From Dehalococcoidia bacterium (GTDB lineage: Bacteria > Chloroflexota > Dehalococcoidia > Lucifugimonadales > UBA3495), in contig PBPE01000040.1 of the NCBI GenBank assembly GCA_002724585.1, positions 20,857 to 65,881 of the forward strand: a stretch of 45,025 bases of DNA, in the 5' to 3' direction. The stretch's first letter is position 1, and every line of letters begins with the position of its first letter. The translations under genes and the position numbers were made by a program. The notes below the pieces were generated by a model. The model saw only the letters and a list, made by a program, of their open reading frames with translations, made no database searches and had not been told where the DNA came from. Below are positions 30,477 to 38,722 of this stretch, one piece after another.

Positions 30477-31863
30477 AGTCTTTGGACTTTCCTAGATAGT
30501 GATTTAGTGCTTCCTCAATATGTGAAAATATGTGCGTGTATCCGCTTTGCGATAACTTGGTGGAATCTACCCTGGTGCTCGCCAAGATAGTCTCCTTGCC
30601 CATTTGCCCAAACATAATTTTTATTATGAAAGCTGGTATTGTGGCTACGGTAGGCCTGTTTAGGGTTGCTCCTAGCTGTCTGGTAAATTCTTCGTTGGTT
30701 ACCGTGTTAGGAGAAGCAATGTTTATAGGGCCTTCTACCGTCGAATTCAACATCACGTGATGGATTGCGCAGATAGCGTCATCCAGGCTAATCCAACTCA
30801 TATATTGTTTGCCATGTCCAATTTTGCCACCAAAGCCTAGTTTGAAAGGCATCAGCAGTTTTTTTAGTGCGCCTCCCATCGGGTTTATTACTACCCCAAA
30901 GCGTAAATTTACAACACGCATTCCTTGGTCAGTAGCGGATCGTGTAGATTGTTCCCAATTTTCAACTACTTGAGCAAGGAATCCGGCTCCATTTGGAGAT
31001 TGTTCATTTACTAAATCGTTTCCAGCATCTCCGTAATATCCAGTAGCCGACGCGCACAATAGAGCTTTTGGAGGGCATTTCAAATGTGATAGTGATTCAG
31101 TAAGAAACTTAGTGCCATTGATTCTACTATCGGAGATTCTTCCTTTTTTCTTTTTAGTCCACCTACTTTCCCCTACATTCTCTCCCGCCAAGTGGATAAC
31201 GTAGTCAAAGCCCTCAAGGGATTCAATATCGATGATATGGTTTAAAGGGTCCCAAAAAATGGTCCCTTCATCCTCTAAGTCGGAGGTGCGGACCAACCTA
31301 ACTACCTGATGGCCGCCAGTAGATAGATACGAGCTTAAAGCTTGGCCGATTAAACCTGTAGATCCGGATATTAGTATCTTAGTTATTCCATCTGATTGAT
31401 ATCTGCTATGGGATAGTAAGTCTGAACGGAGAACGTTGTGTCTGTAGGTGAACATCTTTTGTAGCAAGTTCTTCACGATGGGCCCACCTAATATATTTCC
31501 TACTATCCCACCACGCATAGAAAACTCTATTTCATCTTCTAATATGCATGTTTCTTCATCTTGTGGTTCCATTTTATGGATATGTTTCCAATAGGCGAAG
31601 GGGCCTTTGATGAGAATGTCTGCGAATTGGCGATCCTGAATGAAATCGATATGTTTCAAAAACCACTTAGAGGATAATGGCCCAAGTTTAGTCTTGATTG
31701 TGATAGTTCCATTATCTTCAATGCTTCCTAACTTCTCTATAGTTTCGGCCGGTTGCCAAGGCGGGGTTAGTCTCTCAAAGGCTCCTTCTCTACAATGCCA
31801 ATTAAAAACCGTGGTTGCTGAGTGGTTTAATTGTGATCGCTTAACGTAGGTTATAGTCTTCAT
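30466..31863 (-). CDS. TIGR01777-family epimerase with N-terminal SRPBCC-like domain
   Basis: ILISGSTGLIGQALSSYL, HLAGENVGESRWTKKKKGRISDSRINGT, SATGYYGD; ATGA overlap with the upstream SDR at 31860-31863. Confidence 0.9.
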   Translation of the reverse strand: MKTITYVKRSQLNHSATTVFNWHCREGAFERLTPPWQPAETIEKLGSIEDNGTITIKTKLGPLSSKWFLKHIDFIQDRQFADILIKGPFAYWKHIHKMEPQDEETCILEDEIEFSMRGGIVGNILGGPIVKNLLQKMFTYRHNVLRSDLLSHSRYQSDGITKILISGSTGLIGQALSSYLSTGGHQVVRLVRTSDLEDEGTIFWDPLNHIIDIESLEGFDYVIHLAGENVGESRWTKKKKGRISDSRINGTKFLTESLSHLKCPPKALLCASATGYYGDAGNDLVNEQSPNGAGFLAQVVENWEQSTRSATDQGMRVVNLRFGVVINPMGGALKKLLMPFKLGFGGKIGHGKQYMSWISLDDAICAIHHVMLNSTVEGPINIASPNTVTNEEFTRQLGATLNRPTVATIPAFIIKIMFGQMGKETILASTRVDSTKLSQSGYTHIFSHIEEALNHYLGKSKDYEI

Positions 31864-32606
31864 GTAGTGGTCCTTTTCAGTACGGACCCAAGCCCTCCAT
31901 CTACTCCGATTACTTGCCCTGTGACCCATGTATTCTGCCTGTCTAATAGCCAGGTGATTGCTGATACTACCTCAGATGGTTGTCCTATTCTGGAAATAGG
32001 GTGTATAGACTCAGATGAGCGCAATGCGCTTTCATTTCCCGTGATTTGAGAAGTCATGGGCGTATCTATAAGTCCAGGAGCTACACAGTTGACACGTATT
32101 CCTCTGGTTGAGTATGTTGCAGCAGCAGATAATGTCAGCCCTATGACGCCTGCTTTAGTCGCGCTGATCGCGTCGTGGTAGGCCATTCCTATTTTACCGC
32201 AAGCGGCTGCTATTAATACAATTGAACCACCTCTTTTCATCATAACTCTGGATGCGCCTTTCACAGTACCCATAGCACTGGTAAGGTTAGTATCCACGAT
32301 GTCCTGCCACTGCTCAGATGATATTGTGTGGGATGGTTTTAGGAGAGATGATCCTATACAGTTTACAGTCCCATACAGAGAACCTAATACCTCTTCGGCC
32401 TCTGTATACGCTTTACTAATAGATTCAATATCCATGGATCCGATTATGATAATTTTAGAGTCAAGTTCGGCTCCAAGTTCTCTTAGGGTTGTAGAATCTC
32501 GTCCAGCTAACACAAGGTGTTCCTCTTGATCTCTTAAAGTCCTAGCCAGAGTAGATCCGATACCTCCGCTAGCACCCAAAATTAATGTGCCGCTCGTGTT
32601 TTTCAT
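31860..32606 (-). CDS. Short-chain dehydrogenase/reductase
   Basis: LILGASGGIGSTLARTL, YHDAISATKAGVIGLTLSAA, RVNCVAPGLIDTPM; 4-bp overlap with the preceding gene. Confidence 0.9.
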   Translation of the reverse strand: MKNTSGTLILGASGGIGSTLARTLRDQEEHLVLAGRDSTTLRELGAELDSKIIIIGSMDIESISKAYTEAEEVLGSLYGTVNCIGSSLLKPSHTISSEQWQDIVDTNLTSAMGTVKGASRVMMKRGGSIVLIAAACGKIGMAYHDAISATKAGVIGLTLSAAATYSTRGIRVNCVAPGLIDTPMTSQITGNESALRSSESIHPISRIGQPSEVVSAITWLLDRQNTWVTGQVIGVDGGLGSVLKRTTT

Positions 32607-34072
32607 AAGTCCTCTTTATGCAGTTGGATGTACCGGCCGATATTGTTTATCATGCCAGAGAAAACTAAGTTATGAATCGGGTACAGTGCGTACCAATACA
32701 ACAATCCTCCTACTCCTACGGGATCAAAGATTGCGGTTTGGGTTAGTATGGTCTCATTTTCCTTCTGACTTACTTGGAATTCTAACCATGCGCGTCCCGG
32801 GACTTTCATCTCGGCAATCAGCAGAAGTCGTTGGAATGGTTCGTACGCCTCTACCCGCCACCAATCTATAGTGTCCCCCACAGTAATGGTTTCAGGGTGT
32901 TTACGACCTCTACGAATACCAACGCCTCCAAATAATAGGTCTAGGAATCCACGTATCTGCCACAACCAATTTCCGTAGTACCATCCTTGTCGACCGCCAA
33001 TACGTTGTATTGGTATAAATGCCTCTTGCTGTCCTACAGAGACACTTATCCTTCGCATATCGAGTAGTCTTGGCCCAAACCTTACTCCTCCCCAATGTTT
33101 GATCGGACCTGAAGAAGATTGAGCGTCAGACCATCGCGTTTCGGCAAAGTCTCGATCTTCATCTTCTAGTGCTTTACTAATGGCATCAGTAACACCACTT
33201 GGTATAAGGTTGAAATAATGTTGTGCTGTGGTGCTATTTACTACACTGGGATATCTCATGCTATCGATTAGTTTGCGCCCTATGCGAGCATAAACGGGAG
33301 TGACGAGTCCCAGCCACAGACTGGACAGTCTAGGAGTCAGGACAGGTACTGCTAACATGAGGCGTTTTAGTCCTCTCTGTCGGGCGTACTCTTTCATGAT
33401 TTGCCCGTAGGACATTATTTCAGCACCTCCAATTTCTACGATTATATCTTCGTATTTCGGCAATTCGATGCTTTCTATTAGATATTTGAGTACGTCGTCT
33501 ATTGATATTGGTTGCGATGGGGTTGAGACCCATCTGGGAGTTATCATTACTGGCAAACGTTCTACTAGGCTGCGGACTAACTCGAAAGATAAGCTGCCTG
33601 ATCCAACAATGACGGATGCTCTGAATTCAATAACGGGGACCTCTGATTCTCTTAATATCGACCCTACTTCCTGCCTGCTCAGTAGGTGCGGCGATAACTT
33701 CTTAGTTGATTCGCCAAGGCCACCAAGATAGATTATTCGTCTGATCCCGGCAGATTTAGCAGCATAGGCGAAATTCCTAGCACATTCTGTTTCTAGATCC
33801 ATAAAGGATTTAGCTGACCCCATCGAGTGGACTAGATAAAATGCTGTATCAATTCCATTCATAGCATGTTCAATCGATTGGGAACTTAGCATATCTCCCG
33901 ATATAATTTCGGTGTTTTGCGATACTTTTGATGCAAGGGAATCTGAATTTCTTGCAAAACACCGAACGCTATACCCCATTTTTTCCAACATTGGGACTAA
34001 TCTGCCGCCAATGTAGCCCGTTGCTCCTGTTACTAATATCCGGTGATTTCTGGTTAGGCTGGTATTAGACAT
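32603..34072 (-). CDS. NAD(P)-binding SDR with C-terminal DUF2867-like domain
   Basis: ILVTGATGYIGGRLVPML; RRIIYLGGLGE; WYYGNWLWQIRGFLDLLFGGVGIRRGR...VGDTIDWWRVE. Confidence 0.9.
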   Translation of the reverse strand: MSNTSLTRNHRILVTGATGYIGGRLVPMLEKMGYSVRCFARNSDSLASKVSQNTEIISGDMLSSQSIEHAMNGIDTAFYLVHSMGSAKSFMDLETECARNFAYAAKSAGIRRIIYLGGLGESTKKLSPHLLSRQEVGSILRESEVPVIEFRASVIVGSGSLSFELVRSLVERLPVMITPRWVSTPSQPISIDDVLKYLIESIELPKYEDIIVEIGGAEIMSYGQIMKEYARQRGLKRLMLAVPVLTPRLSSLWLGLVTPVYARIGRKLIDSMRYPSVVNSTTAQHYFNLIPSGVTDAISKALEDEDRDFAETRWSDAQSSSGPIKHWGGVRFGPRLLDMRRISVSVGQQEAFIPIQRIGGRQGWYYGNWLWQIRGFLDLLFGGVGIRRGRKHPETITVGDTIDWWRVEAYEPFQRLLLIAEMKVPGRAWLEFQVSQKENETILTQTAIFDPVGVGGLLYWYALYPIHNLVFSGMINNIGRYIQLHKEDL

Positions 34073-34268
34073 TATGAGATTTAAGACAACTCCTTACTTG
34101 AGTAAAAATGCAGTACTTGTTCCTCTTTCATTATTGGAAGAAATGACAATAAATGAATTCGTTAAGCCAGTTAATCTGGACTATAGTGTATACGTTTATT
34201 TTCTCTGATTAGGATGTTCAGTGCATCGATTATGGCAAGAGCTAAGAATTTGAATAAGTGGTGAGATA

Positions 34269-35744
34269 TCAATTGTGTTTTCTCCCCAGATCGTAAAGTA
34301 GTTTAGCTTGCTTATATGCAGCTAAACTACGAATGCGGGATGTTTTGTAATCAACAATAGGCCTTGGATAATCTACACCTAAACTGATCTGCGCTCTTTG
34401 TAATATATCTGGTGGTGCTAACCATGGATGGTGAATCCAGGGCTCAGATAATTGAGATAATTCAGGTATCCATTGATGGATAAATGATCCATCAGGGTCG
34501 GTTTTTTGAGATTGTGTCAGCGGATTAAAGATCCTAAAGTAGGGTGATGAGTCGGTCCCGCACCCGGCTATCCATTTCCATCCTAAATTATTACTTGCCT
34601 CGTTGGCATCTACCAATAAGTAAGAGAACCACTCTGCCCCTTTCTGCCATGGTATAAGTAAATTCTTAATTAAGAAAGATGCCACGACCATGCGAAGCCT
34701 ATTATTCATCCAGCCAGTGCTTTTAAGCTGTCTCATTGCTGCGTCGATTATGGGGTAACCCGTCTCCCCTGATTGCCAAGCAGTTAAGTGGTTTTTATTA
34801 TCGTCCCAAATGAAATGATCGAGAACTGTATTGCTTGGTTCGCTATTAGATGCGGGAAAATGCGTAATGATGTAGTTAGCGAACTCTCTCCAGCCTAGTT
34901 CTGTAATGAATTTGTCTTCATGTAAAGTTGCTGAAGCTGTTGCCTTCAGCCTTTGTTGGTCTAGTTCTTGGAGTATCTGAGCCGGTCCTATTTCTCCGAA
35001 GCTTAAATGGGGCGATAGCATCGACGTTCCAGTAATATCTGAACGCTCTCTATTTTCGGAGTAATATTCGTATGAAGTTAGGAGAAATTCTTTAAGTTTT
35101 CTATTGGAGGATGCCTCTCCGGGGGTCCACATTGGTTTTATACATGATACTTCCCTAAAACTTGAACCTTCGTTCATTTCTGTGGGTTGGACTGTATTAG
35201 GCCACAGCATAGGACTCGAAAATTGTTCGGACCTCAGTGGCAGAGGCAGTGGGTTTGGTTCTTGTAGCGTTAAACAATGTTTCCAAAATGCGCCGAACTT
35301 TTTATAAGGATGATTGTTAGCTTTATATATAGTCCTTGGATCAAATAAATAATTAGAGTTGAATGCTTTCAATACGATATTCTGTGGTCTTAGAGCTTCT
35401 TCGACCAAACTCTGTGTTTGTATTTCAGAGGGTTCGTATCTTTCGTTAAAATAGACATGATCAGCGTGTGTTTCCGAGGCCAGGCCGCGAAGCTCTTTAT
35501 GGGCATATCCTTTCCTGATAATTAGACGAGAACCCATGTGGCTTAATGAATCTGACAAATGTCGCAAGGAAACTCTAAGCCACCGTTCAGAATGAGGGCC
35601 GTTGAAAGTACAATCACTTGACTTGTCGTTCCATATAAATACTGGGATAACAGGTTTTTGAGAGGATAGAGCTGCGCTTAGAGCTAGATTCCCTTCCAAG
35701 CGCAGATCGTTCCTAAACCATACTATTACTGGTTGCGGTTGCAT
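34269..35744 (-). CDS. phrB: Deoxyribodipyrimidine photolyase (cryptochrome/photolyase family)
   Basis: VIVWFRNDLRLEGNLAL; LSPHLSFGEIGP; ELGWREFANYII; GYPIIDAAMRQLKSTGWMNNRLRMVVASFLIKNLLIPW; DANEASNNLGWKWIAGCGTDSSPYFRIFNP. Confidence 0.95.
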   Translation of the reverse strand: MQPQPVIVWFRNDLRLEGNLALSAALSSQKPVIPVFIWNDKSSDCTFNGPHSERWLRVSLRHLSDSLSHMGSRLIIRKGYAHKELRGLASETHADHVYFNERYEPSEIQTQSLVEEALRPQNIVLKAFNSNYLFDPRTIYKANNHPYKKFGAFWKHCLTLQEPNPLPLPLRSEQFSSPMLWPNTVQPTEMNEGSSFREVSCIKPMWTPGEASSNRKLKEFLLTSYEYYSENRERSDITGTSMLSPHLSFGEIGPAQILQELDQQRLKATASATLHEDKFITELGWREFANYIITHFPASNSEPSNTVLDHFIWDDNKNHLTAWQSGETGYPIIDAAMRQLKSTGWMNNRLRMVVASFLIKNLLIPWQKGAEWFSYLLVDANEASNNLGWKWIAGCGTDSSPYFRIFNPLTQSQKTDPDGSFIHQWIPELSQLSEPWIHHPWLAPPDILQRAQISLGVDYPRPIVDYKTSRIRSLAAYKQAKLLYDLGRKHN

Positions 35745-35776
35745 TTAATCTATCTCCCACACTGAATTACAATATT

Positions 35777-36961
35777 TCATGCTAGTGGGCTAACCGCTTT
35801 TGGTGTTGGGTAATCAGATACATTTAGTTGATGATCCATATCAGCATTAGATTTAAACGCTTTGCGTGTTCGCATCCATGACGATGTCGAATCCTTATAC
35901 ACAATGATGGGAATAGTTGTGGCTTCAAGCAACTTTCGAAGAGTATAGCCCTTTATCCGGTCAATTAGTCCGGGGTTGACCAAGCTCTGCGGAATCATAA
36001 TCAAGTCCGCGTTTTCGCTTTCAGCCCATTTCGCTAGATGTTTGAACCCGTGCTCAGTCGCTAATATTACTCCGGCACATAGTTCATTATTATTAAGATG
36101 GTCCAGCTGCTCAACAAGATACTCTCTCCCCATTAAACCTAGATCTTGAGTATGTAACACTTTAGTGGAAGTTTTTTCTACTTCTCCTGACGGATATGGA
36201 TTCACTAAATATGATGCTGCTGAAATGTCATATAACATAACGTAAGCTTCATTTTCTGCTGCGAACGAACTTATCTCTTCACGCATTGAGTCAATTTGTT
36301 CATTTTGATTATCGTCAGTCACCATCATGATGCGACTAATCGGAAAAGGTATTTCTTCGGATAGCTTCATTAGGGGCAGGGAAGCTGTAGGACCATTCTG
36401 TTTCCTAACTCGCTCGAGATAATTTATCGCGGCATCAATTATTCTCTCGTCATTTGAGACAAATCCACGGAATTCTTTTCCTTCTGTAGAGATCCCGCCT
36501 AGCCCGAAAAGCTCAGCACTAGATGTTTCCCAACCTATAAATATTATGGGGTTTGGTGATGCCGATATTAGGTACCACTGGTTTTCAAAAGCTAATAAAT
36601 CAGTTGGTAATGATACCCATTGTTCTGCGGGAACGTTGTTCTGGTCAGGCACGTTACCTTGACCAAAACCAACTACCGGAATTCCCAACGTGCTCATGTA
36701 CGTATATCTCTCAGTCTCGTTTAGGAATTTATCCACTGTTTGAAAACCGACATACAGAGTTGATTGGGAATCAGGCACTTTCGTTATTTCATTTTCTATT
36801 TCACGTGTGATTTGAAGCATCTCTTGACTGGAATAGAGAGACTTGAAGCCCTCAAGCGGTGGACCTCCTGCTCGTAGTTCTTTATCCATCCGATCAATAA
36901 AGGCATCGACCCCAGAAGGATCCAATACTGTTTTGTCGGCGTCTAGAATAGTCCATTTCAT
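35777..36961 (-). CDS. DICT-like sensory domain protein with C-terminal Usp-like region
   Basis: N-term STLYVGFQTVDKFLNETERYTYMSTLGIPVVGFGQ...WVSLPTDLLAFENQWYLI...IIFIGWETS...FRGFVSNDERIIDAAINYL; C-term ADLIMIPQSLV...LEATTIPIIVYK resembles universal-stress proteins. Confidence 0.65.
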   Translation of the reverse strand: MKWTILDADKTVLDPSGVDAFIDRMDKELRAGGPPLEGFKSLYSSQEMLQITREIENEITKVPDSQSTLYVGFQTVDKFLNETERYTYMSTLGIPVVGFGQGNVPDQNNVPAEQWVSLPTDLLAFENQWYLISASPNPIIFIGWETSSAELFGLGGISTEGKEFRGFVSNDERIIDAAINYLERVRKQNGPTASLPLMKLSEEIPFPISRIMMVTDDNQNEQIDSMREEISSFAAENEAYVMLYDISAASYLVNPYPSGEVEKTSTKVLHTQDLGLMGREYLVEQLDHLNNNELCAGVILATEHGFKHLAKWAESENADLIMIPQSLVNPGLIDRIKGYTLRKLLEATTIPIIVYKDSTSSWMRTRKAFKSNADMDHQLNVSDYPTPKAVSPLA

Positions 36962-36984
36962 TTTTATACTCCCGATAATTGTGA

Positions 36985-37407
36985 TTAAAACTGCTTTTGC
37001 TTCTTATGTTTTAGGGCAAATTTGATCAAAGCCAAATCTGGTTTCCATTGAATGTTTCTTGATTTAAATATTTTATTTAACAATCCAGGTTTAGCTTGTT
37101 CTCCTACTATCACTATTGGCTTGTTATTGTTGAGAACCCTGATAGTCAATCCAGTGCGTTTAAGCACTTCACTGGCATCAGAAAGATTTTTTGACTTTTG
37201 GGGTAGTTTCCTACCCCAATGGGTCAAAATTTTGTCTACTAGTGACAGTTCTATGTCTATGACGTTTCCTGTTCCGGTAATGTTGCTGGTCATTTCATCT
37301 ATTTCTACTCGCACGGTTCCAGTCACATTAAAACGTTCATTTTTAACATCTATCACTATGTTTATGACTCCCAAGTGCGGAGTCTTACACTCCCATTCAA
37401 ATTCCAA
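36985..37407 (-). CDS. Hypothetical protein of the photolyase operon
   Basis: Same strand, tight spacing; start uncertain (ORF start overlaps the upstream gene by 46 bp; a later GTG start is possible). Confidence 0.6.
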   Translation of the reverse strand: MEFEWECKTPHLGVINIVIDVKNERFNVTGTVRVEIDEMTSNITGTGNVIDIELSLVDKILTHWGRKLPQKSKNLSDASEVLKRTGLTIRVLNNNKPIVIVGEQAKPGLLNKIFKSRNIQWKPDLALIKFALKHKKQKQF

Positions 37408-37562
37408 CGTGCCTGAGGAGCATCTGCGCCGGTAGATTTAGGTACCATAACTTCCATATCAGCAAAGGTGTATTCGATAGTGGTTCCTCTGCGATTAAGG
37501 AATTCGTAAAGCGACTCAGCTAATTGTGTCCATGTGCCAATTTCCATGTTGTTGTCTGTCAT
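37362..37562 (-). CDS. Small hypothetical protein (MTDNNMEIGTW...)
   Basis: AAGGAGAAAAAAATG start at 37562; 66 aa. Confidence 0.65.
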   Translation of the reverse strand: MTDNNMEIGTWTQLAESLYEFLNRRGTTIEYTFADMEVMVPKSTGADAPQARWNLNGSVRLRTWES

Positions 37563-37615
37563 TTTTTTCTCCTTATTGTTGTTTAATTCATGACTTTGTT
37601 CTTGGTCTAGTAGAT

Positions 37616-37855
37616 TCATGATAGGTTTATCCTTCCCAGAATTTCAGCTTCTGCCAACGTTAAGCTAGGGTCGTTTATTCTTCTGGTGGAGCGTGCAATT
37701 ACACCAGGCAAACTTGGACTCAATACGTTTAACGGGTCTAGAACTCTGTGAGAATCTGCTTTTCGAGAGACCATAAACCTTTCCCATTTATTTATAAGGT
37801 CACTCATTGCAGTACGAGTTTTTATGATTAATGTATTTATCTCTGTTATGTCCAT
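37616..37855 (-). CDS. Small hypothetical protein (MDITEINTLIIKTRTAM...)
   Basis: SD AAAGGAG upstream of ATG 37855; 79 aa; in operon. Confidence 0.65.
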   Translation of the reverse strand: MDITEINTLIIKTRTAMSDLINKWERFMVSRKADSHRVLDPLNVLSPSLPGVIARSTRRINDPSLTLAEAEILGRINLS

Positions 37856-37911
37856 GTAATTACCGCTCCTTTGATTTAGTTGCTATAAAGTCATACTGGG
37901 TATGATTTGGA

Positions 37912-38109
37912 TCAAGCTAAGGTTGTTACTGCTACAACGCCCGATACTGCTACTAGCAGATAGATGATCCTAGATAGAATATTTACTTCTCCAAACGATT
38001 TGCCTCCAGCAATGAGGGCCACCAAGTCAAATTTAAATAAGCCCACCAGACCCCAATTGAGCGCCCCTACGGCTGCGAGAATAATTGCTATGTTTTGCAC
38101 CATTGTCAT
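37912..38109 (-). CDS. DUF378 family two-helix membrane protein
   Basis: NIAIILAAVGALNWGLVGLFKFDLVALIAGG...LSRIIYLLVAVSGVVAV; GAAAGGA SD. Confidence 0.88.
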   Translation of the reverse strand: MTMVQNIAIILAAVGALNWGLVGLFKFDLVALIAGGKSFGEVNILSRIIYLLVAVSGVVAVTTLA

Positions 38110-38225
38110 AATTATGTCCTTTCATTTATGTAGATTAAGTTATACAACCTTGTGTCGTTAATTGTGGAACACCTGGTGTTTATAAATATCTCCTTTCACT
38201 GATTACAGTTCTTTATTAGTTTTTA

Positions 38226-38239
38226 TAGAACTTGTTCTA
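38226..38239. promoter_or_regulatory. Candidate operator TAGAAC-TT-GTTCTA
   Basis: Perfect inverted repeat, overlapping a candidate minus-strand -10 (TATAAA, complement of 38222-38227) of the photolyase operon. Confidence 0.5.
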
Positions 38240-38257
38240 CATTAATTAACTTAAATG

Positions 38258-38286
38258 TTGACAGTGTTCTACGTTATGTGTATTAT
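38258..38286 (+). promoter_or_regulatory. sigma70-type promoter with GTTCTA half-site in spacer
   Basis: TTGACA (38258-38263), 17-bp spacer, TATTAT (38281-38286); GTTCTA at 38266-38271. Confidence 0.6.
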
Positions 38287-38462
38287 TCTAGACATCTAAG
38301 GGCTTGTTTGTCAACTATATCTTACAAATTGCTTGAAACGTAGTATTTGTTAGACATGAAATTAAAAACAGATGATCTGTGTAGGTGTAGAGATAAGGCA
38401 AGTCCGAAATAGATTTAGCGGGTGAATCCAAAATATACAGACCTGCTGAAGAGAGGTGAGAA

Positions 38463-38657
38463 GTGTTCTGGTTTAATTCGTGTCAGAAATGTAAGGGAGA
38501 TCTATATGAGAGCAGGGATAGTTTTGGTCCGTTTGTAACGTGTATTCAATGCGGCCGTTATTTCGCTGGGACAGTATCTGAGCCTCAGGAAATAGATGAG
38601 AACGTATTTATACCTGAGCAGGTTCGTCGCCGTAAGCCTCGTAGGAAAGCTGCGTAA
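38463..38657 (+). CDS. Small zinc-ribbon protein
   Basis: CQKCKGDLYESRDSFGPFVTCIQCGRYF (two CxxC), basic tail; GTG start with GAGGTGAG upstream. Confidence 0.7.
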   Translation: MFWFNSCQKCKGDLYESRDSFGPFVTCIQCGRYFAGTVSEPQEIDENVFIPEQVRRRKPRRKAA

Positions 38658-38662
38658 GGTGA

Positions 38663-38704
38663 TTCGCAGAGAGGACATTCCATAAGAATTATCCTCTCTG
38701 CGAA
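38663..38704. terminator. Bidirectional terminator, 13-bp perfect stem
   Basis: TTCGCAGAGAGGA (38663-38675) / TCCTCTCTGCGAA (38692-38704) between convergent genes. Confidence 0.75.
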
Positions 38705-38722
38705 GTTGCAAAAGGAATGGAG

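Noticed and set aside
37891-37905. TCATAC-TGG-GTATGA inverted repeat between DUF378 and the next operon gene
   Set aside because: Only 6-bp arms in AT-rich DNA with no promoter context; could be chance or a weak attenuator.
36985-38109. Small genes as a gas-vesicle or microcompartment cluster
   Set aside because: No GvpA or BMC shell motifs; only DUF378 is recognisable.
38168-38180. AACACC-T-GGTGTT short palindrome in the operon leader
   Set aside because: Single occurrence noticed, short arms; insufficient to call an operator.
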